Assembly: GCA_041488155.1 (NCBI GenBank)
Contig: JBGPOS010000060.1
Coordinates: 1 to 25,173, forward strand
Length of the DNA stretch: 25,173 bases
Direction: 5' to 3'
Source of the DNA: JBGPOS01 sp041488155
GTDB taxonomy: Bacteria; Chloroflexota; Dehalococcoidia; Tepidiformales; Tepidiformaceae
The number at the start of each line of letters is the position of its first letter. The stretch's first letter is position 1. A program made the position numbers and the translations under genes. The notes beneath the pieces are model-generated. The model was not told the origin of the DNA and ran no database searches. It saw nothing but the letters and a program-made list of their open reading frames with translations. Below, one piece after another: positions 21,574 to 25,173 of this stretch.

Positions 21574-22566
21574 ATGACGACTCCGATCATCAGCGTCCGC
21601 AACCTCACAGTCCGCTACCGAAGCAAAGACTCGGTGGTCTACGCCGTCGATAACGTTTCGTTCGACCTTCAGCCGGGCAAGATCCTCGCCCTCATCGGAG
21701 AGTCCGGCGCGGGCAAGTCGACGGCCGGCATGTCGATCCTGAAGCTCCTTCCTTCCGGCGGTGAAATTCTCGACGGCCAGGTCATCTTCGAAAACAAAGA
21801 CCTCCTTGCCCTCCCCGAACGAGAGCTCCGCACCCTCCGCGGCCGCCGCATCGCCATGGTCTTTCAGGATCCCGTCGCCGGCCTCAATCCGGTCATCACC
21901 ATCGGCGACCAGGTCGCCGAAATGCTCACCAGCCACCTCGACATCGGCAAGCGCGAAGCAAAGCGGCGCGCGATCGCCATCCTCCACGACGTGGGCCTGG
22001 CCGACCCGGACCGCGTCGCCCGCAACTACCCCTTCCAACTCTCGGGAGGCATGTGCCAGCGCGTGATGATCGGTATCGCTACCGCCCTCGACCCCGACGT
22101 CATCATCGCCGACGAACCCACCACCGCCCTCGATGTCACCATCCAGGCGCAGATCCTCCACCAGCTCGACCAGCTCCGCCGCCAACGAGGGACCTCCATT
22201 CTTCTCATCGCCCACGACTTCGGCGTCGTCTCCCAGATGGCCGATGAAGTGGCGGTCATGTACGCCGGCCGGGTTGTCGAATGCGGCGATGTGGTGGAGA
22301 TGCTGAAAGCCCCGCTCCATCCGTATACCCACGCCCTCCTCGCCACCCTCCCCCGCCTCGACACGAGCAAGGAGCACCTTCACGCCATCCCCGGCAACCC
22401 GCCGGAAATGGCCGAGCCCGCCACCCACTGCCCGTTCGTTCCTCGCTGTTCCAAGACTTTGAACGTGTGCCGCTCGGAAGGCGCTCCGATCCTCACCACG
22501 CGGGGAGGCGAGAGCGGCCACGTCGTCGCCTGCTACAACCCCATCTGGCAGGCCGAACGGGTCTAG
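21574..22566 (+). CDS. Oligopeptide/dipeptide ABC transporter ATP-binding protein (OppD/DppD type)
   Basis: This 330-residue ATPase has Walker A GESGAGKST, Q-loop VFQDPVAGLNP, signature LSGGMCQRV (MCQ is a slight variant of MRQ) and Walker B VIIADEPTTALD. It ends with the oligopeptide C-terminal domain containing HCPFVPRCSKTLNVC and a late VACYNP, the four-Cys pattern seen in OppD/OppF proteins. It would energise import of peptides or similar solutes, but no permease, binding protein or OppF partner lies next to it. No clear ribosome site precedes the ATG. A GATAAG eight bases before it could be the -10 box of a leaderless transcript. Confidence 0.92.
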   Translation: MTTPIISVRNLTVRYRSKDSVVYAVDNVSFDLQPGKILALIGESGAGKSTAGMSILKLLPSGGEILDGQVIFENKDLLALPERELRTLRGRRIAMVFQDPVAGLNPVITIGDQVAEMLTSHLDIGKREAKRRAIAILHDVGLADPDRVARNYPFQLSGGMCQRVMIGIATALDPDVIIADEPTTALDVTIQAQILHQLDQLRRQRGTSILLIAHDFGVVSQMADEVAVMYAGRVVECGDVVEMLKAPLHPYTHALLATLPRLDTSKEHLHAIPGNPPEMAEPATHCPFVPRCSKTLNVCRSEGAPILTTRGGESGHVVACYNPIWQAERV

Positions 22567-22616
22567 CGTCTTAGCCTGAGGACCCTCGCTGGACATCCTT
22601 CACCTGGTGCCGCTCT

Positions 22617-22642
22617 CCTTCTCCCGGTGCTCCGGGAGAAGG
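22617..22642. repeat. REP-like hairpin between convergent genes
   Basis: CCTTCTCCCGG-TGCT-CCGGGAGAAGG is a perfect 11-base stem, followed by GGCCAGGGGATGAGGG. This shape, a GGGAGA-type palindrome with a CAGGGG-TGAGGG tail, resembles REP-type intergenic repeats known from many bacterial genomes. It lies between convergent oppD-type and holA genes and may also serve as a transcript end. Only one copy is in this window. Confidence 0.55.
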
Positions 22643-22673
22643 GGCCAGGGGATGAGGGCCCGATGCGACAGAG

Positions 22674-23756
22674 TCAGCGCCTCGCGGCCGTCGCCGGACG
22701 TGCCAGCGCCACCAACTGCGCTATCAACACTTCGATCGCCAGCTCCCCTTCTATTTCCCCCAACTTCGTCCCACGGTCGGCCCCCACCAGGGCCTTGTAC
22801 GCCGCCATCAACCCATCGCGGCCAAGCACTCTCGCCCGCCGCATCTCTCGTTCGCGTGTCCAGGACTGCAGCCTGAGCTCGCTCATGATTTCTTCCTCGG
22901 CCCTCCCCGCTTCCAGGAGGTCGATCACTTTCGCCGTCCGCCTGTACCCCTCCAGCATCAACGCCATGAGGCCGAGATCCTCTTCCCCGTCCCGGCGTAG
23001 CCGGTCAAGCGCAGTCAGCGCCTTCCCCAGGTCACCGTCCATCACGCCATCGGTCAGCGCCCAGATGTTTGACTCCCGCTCACCCGCGCACGACTCGTAG
23101 ACCTCGCTCACGGTCGCGTCGCGGCCCATGGTGTAGAGCGCCAGCTTGTCCAACTCGCTGACGATGGAGAGCGTGTCACTCCGGAGGAGCAGCGCCATTA
23201 CGCTCGCCGGGTCCGAGAGCCGCCGGATCTCGGGGTCCTCAGGAAGCTCGCCGCCCCCGCTCTTCGGCCGGAACGGTCCACTGCGGAACTTGATGCCCCT
23301 CGCGCTCGCCTCTTCGCGGATGAACCGGAGGAGGCTGTCCCCCTTCAACTCCTTGTGCTCCTCGTCGGCAACCCCGCGGATCTTCTTCAGTCGATCGCGG
23401 ATCGGGTTCCGCTTCAGCGCCCCGCCGGTGAACACAAGCATAGTGCTCTCCGGGAGTCCGCCCTCTGTCTCGAGGATCTGGAAGAGCGGGGCGAACGGCT
23501 CGACGCTTCGGGGCGCTCGCTGATCGGGCCGCTGCTCGAACCGGTCGAGCAAGCCCTCGACGATCACCAGCCGTTTCGCCGCCAGGAACGGCAGCGATAG
23601 CGCCGGCCCGATGATGTCGTGCGGCTTCGCCTCCCAGCCCGGCACCAGCACAAGGTTGGTCGCGAGCATCCCGGTGCCACCGTCGGCTTCGTCGCGCAGC
23701 TCCTGCAGACGCCGCCGGATAGCAAGCGCATCGGCCCCGTAGAGGAGGAGGATCAT
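22674..23756 (-). CDS. holA: DNA polymerase III delta subunit
   Basis: HolA is the clamp-loader subunit that opens the beta sliding clamp during replication. The 360-residue protein shows the family start MILLLYGADALAIRRRLQEL, the LSLPFLAAKRLVIVEGLLDR segment, and the C-terminal helical collar (VMDGDLGKALTALDRLRRDGEEDLGLMALMLEGYRRTAKV in pieces). Sequence conservation in this family is low, but the length and segment order fit. The ATG at 23756 follows a TACACT -10-like box with an 11-base gap and no evident ribosome site. Confidence 0.92.
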   Translation of the reverse strand: MILLLYGADALAIRRRLQELRDEADGGTGMLATNLVLVPGWEAKPHDIIGPALSLPFLAAKRLVIVEGLLDRFEQRPDQRAPRSVEPFAPLFQILETEGGLPESTMLVFTGGALKRNPIRDRLKKIRGVADEEHKELKGDSLLRFIREEASARGIKFRSGPFRPKSGGGELPEDPEIRRLSDPASVMALLLRSDTLSIVSELDKLALYTMGRDATVSEVYESCAGERESNIWALTDGVMDGDLGKALTALDRLRRDGEEDLGLMALMLEGYRRTAKVIDLLEAGRAEEEIMSELRLQSWTREREMRRARVLGRDGLMAAYKALVGADRGTKLGEIEGELAIEVLIAQLVALARPATAARR

Positions 23757-23796
23757 TGGCGGATCGAAGTGTACCCGCCCCGCTGGACGCCCGCTC

Positions 23797-24477
23797 TCAG
23801 GCAGTCAGGAAGCATGCCTGGATCGCGATGGCGACCTCAGGCGAGCCGCGCAGCTCCCCGCACTGATCGGGCGCCGACTCCCCCCGAATGAACCGGAAGA
23901 AGCCCTCGGTGTTCGTCTTCAAGTAGACGTCGGCCGAATCGCTCGTGTGGCGGCGCGGGTGGATGTGGCCGTCGTGGATGTCAAACGTCCAGACGTTGCA
24001 ATCGGCGCAGTCTGCAATCTCCAGCACCATCGAAGCCGAGAGGTCGGCCGCCTTCGCCGGGTCGAACGAAAATGTTGGGATAATCCGCACAGCAAAATCG
24101 GTCGACACTTCCGTGCCGACCGATTCCTGGGTGAAGCCGCTGGCGTACTCCCGGCCCCAGGCAATGATTGAAAGAAGGATTGGACGGACCGCCCAGCCCT
24201 TCTCCGTGAGCGTGTACTCGACTCGCGGCGGCAGGCCCTTTTCACGGAGCCGGTGCACCAACCCGTCGGCCTCGAGCCGCTTCAGCCGATCCGAGAGCAC
24301 GTTGGGCGACATGCCCCCGCAGTTGTCGAGGATGTCCCCGTAGCGGTGCAGGCCTGACATCAAGTCCCGGAGGATGAGGAGCGTCCAGCGGTCGCCGAGT
24401 ACGTCGAGGGTGCGGGCTATAACGCAGGGGTGGTTATAGGATTTCCGCGCACCCTCGGTCTCGCTGCGAAGGGTCAT
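23797..24477 (-). CDS. HxlR-family transcription regulator with SCP2-like C-terminal domain
   Basis: This 226-residue regulator has an HxlR winged helix (about 15-105): CVIARTLDVLGDRWTLLILRDL, YGDILDNCGGMSPNVLSDRLKRLEADGLV and VEYTLTEKGWAV. The C-terminal part (about 125-226) is a mixed fold with WTFDIHDG and a Cys pair CADC, resembling the SCP2-like sterol-carrier domain seen on some HxlR proteins. It may bind a hydrophobic ligand. HxlR proteins act as dimers on inverted repeats, and such repeats lie in the divergent region beside it. The ATG at 24477 has GGTGGTGA upstream. Confidence 0.9.
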   Translation of the reverse strand: MTLRSETEGARKSYNHPCVIARTLDVLGDRWTLLILRDLMSGLHRYGDILDNCGGMSPNVLSDRLKRLEADGLVHRLREKGLPPRVEYTLTEKGWAVRPILLSIIAWGREYASGFTQESVGTEVSTDFAVRIIPTFSFDPAKAADLSASMVLEIADCADCNVWTFDIHDGHIHPRRHTSDSADVYLKTNTEGFFRFIRGESAPDQCGELRGSPEVAIAIQACFLTA

Positions 24478-24516
24478 TTCCTCGTCACCACCGTCCGCCT
24501 TGAGTAAAGATCCCGT

Positions 24517-24562
24517 TTGATAGTACCGAGACTATTGACTTGATAGTGTCCGATGGTAGAAT
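24517..24562 (+). promoter_or_regulatory. Promoter and candidate HxlR operator for the CxxC small protein
   Basis: TTGACT (24535-24540) and TAGAAT (24557-24562) are spaced by 16 bases and point to the small protein gene. An inverted repeat ATAGT-N6-ACTAT (24520-24535) abuts the -35, and TTGATAGT occurs twice (24517-24524 and 24540-24547), 23 bases apart. The divergent HxlR gene makes its product the likely binder. Confidence 0.6.
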
Positions 24563-24570
24563 TCCCGTAC

Positions 24571-24587
24571 ATCGCTATAAAAGCGAT
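24571..24587 (+). repeat. Short inverted repeat in the 5' leader
   Basis: ATCGCT-ATAAA-AGCGAT is a perfect six-base inverted repeat just downstream of the predicted start site. It is followed by a third GATAGT copy. It could be another regulator site or a small RNA hairpin in the leader. Confidence 0.5.
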
Positions 24588-24661
24588 AGTGCTGGCACTC
24601 ACCAACGGCTAGCGTAGCCCACCCGCCCGCGGCGAGTCAACCAAATCGGAGGTCCACGAGG

Positions 24662-24847
24662 ATGCAAACCACCACCGTCCAAAACCCACAGGCCACAGCA
24701 GACCACTGGCATCGCTGGCGCATCGACGAGCCCAACGGCCCCACGAGCCTGGGCGTCTGCAAGGTCTGCGGCACCACGAAAGAATTCAAGAACTGGCTCG
24801 CCGACGGCGACTTCATCACCAACGAAGAGCATCGCGCCGCCGCCTGA
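24662..24847 (+). CDS. Small CxxC (zinc-ribbon-like) protein
   Basis: This 61-residue soluble protein has HWHRWRIDEPNGP, then GVCKVCGTTKEFKNWL with one CxxC pair, and a charged end. One CxxC with two upstream His could bind a metal or be redox active. Small proteins of this look recur in Actinobacteria and Chloroflexota, but I know of no function. GGAGG lies about ten bases before the ATG. It has a good promoter, a roughly 90-base leader, and strong hairpins after it, which suggests an independent, well-expressed gene. It is divergent from the HxlR regulator. Confidence 0.8.
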   Translation: MQTTTVQNPQATADHWHRWRIDEPNGPTSLGVCKVCGTTKEFKNWLADGDFITNEEHRAAA

Positions 24848-24860
24848 CCAACACCCCTCG

Positions 24861-24888
24861 CCGGGCGCGCGGCCTCTTCCGCGCCCGG
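24861..24888 (+). repeat. GC-rich hairpin after the CxxC gene
   Basis: CCGGGCGC and GCGCCCGG form an eight-base perfect stem around a 12-base loop, directly before the terminator. It lacks a U-tract and may protect the 3' end of the message. Confidence 0.5.
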
Positions 24889-24893
24889 CACAA

Positions 24894-24940
24894 GGCCGCC
24901 GGCCGCTCGACCCTCAGCGAGCTGCCGGCGGCCTTTTCTT
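24894..24940 (+). terminator. Intrinsic terminator after the CxxC gene
   Basis: GGCCGCCGGC and GCCGGCGGCC form a ten-base perfect stem across a 20-base loop, followed by TTTTCTT. The loop contains a further GCTCG/CGAGC pairing that extends the stem. It ends ten bases before the convergent CoA-transferase stop. Confidence 0.88.
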
Positions 24941-24949
24941 GCCCGATCC

Positions 24950-25173
24950 CTAGATCACCCCTCGCGCCCGGTACCTCGCCATCGTCTCCGCATCAATCCC
25001 AAGCATCCCGCCGAAGACCTCGTCGTTGTGTTCGCCCAGCAGAGGCGCCCTTCGGTGGACTGAACCGGGCGTTTCGGTCAATCTCGGAACGATCCCGGGC
25101 TGCAACAGCGGCCCGTGGTCCGCGCTCTCGACAGTAATCACCTGGTGCCGAGCCTGGTAGTGCGGGTCGGCGA
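24950..25173 (-). CDS. C-terminal end of a class III CoA-transferase (CaiB/BaiF), cut by the window
   Basis: The minus-strand frame runs from the window edge to a stop at 24950, about 73 residues. It reads ADPHYQARHQ at the edge, then RLTETPGSVHRRAPLLGEHNDEVF, and ends ETMARYRARGVI. ADPHYQAR and PLLGEHN are standard near the C-terminus of CaiB-type CoA-transferases. The active-site domain is outside the window. A GTG at 25141 is an internal codon, not the start. Confidence 0.88.
   Translation of the reverse strand, partial: ADPHYQARHQVITVESADHGPLLQPGIVPRLTETPGSVHRRAPLLGEHNDEVFGGMLGIDAETMARYRARGVI

Noticed and set aside
21403..22596. 397-residue minus-strand frame opposite the oppD-type gene
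   Set aside because: It mirrors a complete ABC ATPase with all motifs and is a His/Asp/Gly-rich shadow.
1..25173. tRNA, rRNA, CRISPR arrays and insertion sequences
   Set aside because: No cloverleaf-like GGTTCGAATCC segments, regularly spaced repeats or transposase frames were seen on either strand.

Overview
This window is high-GC bacterial DNA with tightly packed genes. It most likely comes from a monoderm member of the Chloroflexota, perhaps the Dehalococcoidia or Tepidiformia side. That placement is inference from gene style: a fused EcfA ATPase, cobalamin and ZTP riboswitches, apparently leaderless promoters, class III CoA-transferases, and an HxlR regulator with an SCP2-like tail. No rRNA, tRNA, CRISPR array or insertion sequence was found.

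Positions 1-3900 hold the end of an unidentified gene, a GGDEF-EAL cyclic-di-GMP protein, an orphan HicB-like protein, and purH. A decayed copy of the last ~65 bases of purH lies on the far side of hicB, as if a small cassette had inserted at the purH 3' end. purH is preceded by what reads as a ZTP (pfl) riboswitch, with its own -10 box and an intrinsic terminator.

Positions 3901-9590 are the most interesting part. One operon on the minus strand begins with a cobalamin riboswitch and terminator. It then encodes a membrane-tethered alpha/alpha-toroid protein, EcfT, a double EcfA ATPase, a membrane-tethered protein resembling the transcobalamin beta domain (DUF4430-like), and an ECF substrate-binding (S) protein. 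Three of the four junctions are overlapping genes. The simplest reading is an ECF-type vitamin B12 importer with a bacterial, split version of the alpha and beta domains of animal transcobalamin/intrinsic factor. A B12-dependent enzyme, QueG, lies further along.

Positions 9753-18044 are a mosaic of short transcription units: a limonene-epoxide-hydrolase-like protein, sucD, a class III CoA-transferase, a RelB/RelE-type toxin-antitoxin pair, a DUF1643 protein, an SMP-30/gluconolactonase-like protein, a small protein with a monoacylglycerol-lipase-like hydrolase, a two-domain VOC protein, an SDR dehydrogenase and a dienelactone hydrolase. Several of these fit catabolism of organic acids or lipids.

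Positions 18123-25173 carry housekeeping and regulation: a P-loop kinase, queG and a PIG-L deacetylase in one unit; lexA behind two LexA-box-like dyads; a lone OppD-type ATPase; holA; an HxlR regulator divergent from a 61-residue CxxC protein; and the 3' end of another class III CoA-transferase. From roughly 15 kb onward the plus strand is visibly richer in C than G whatever the gene direction, unlike the first part of the window.
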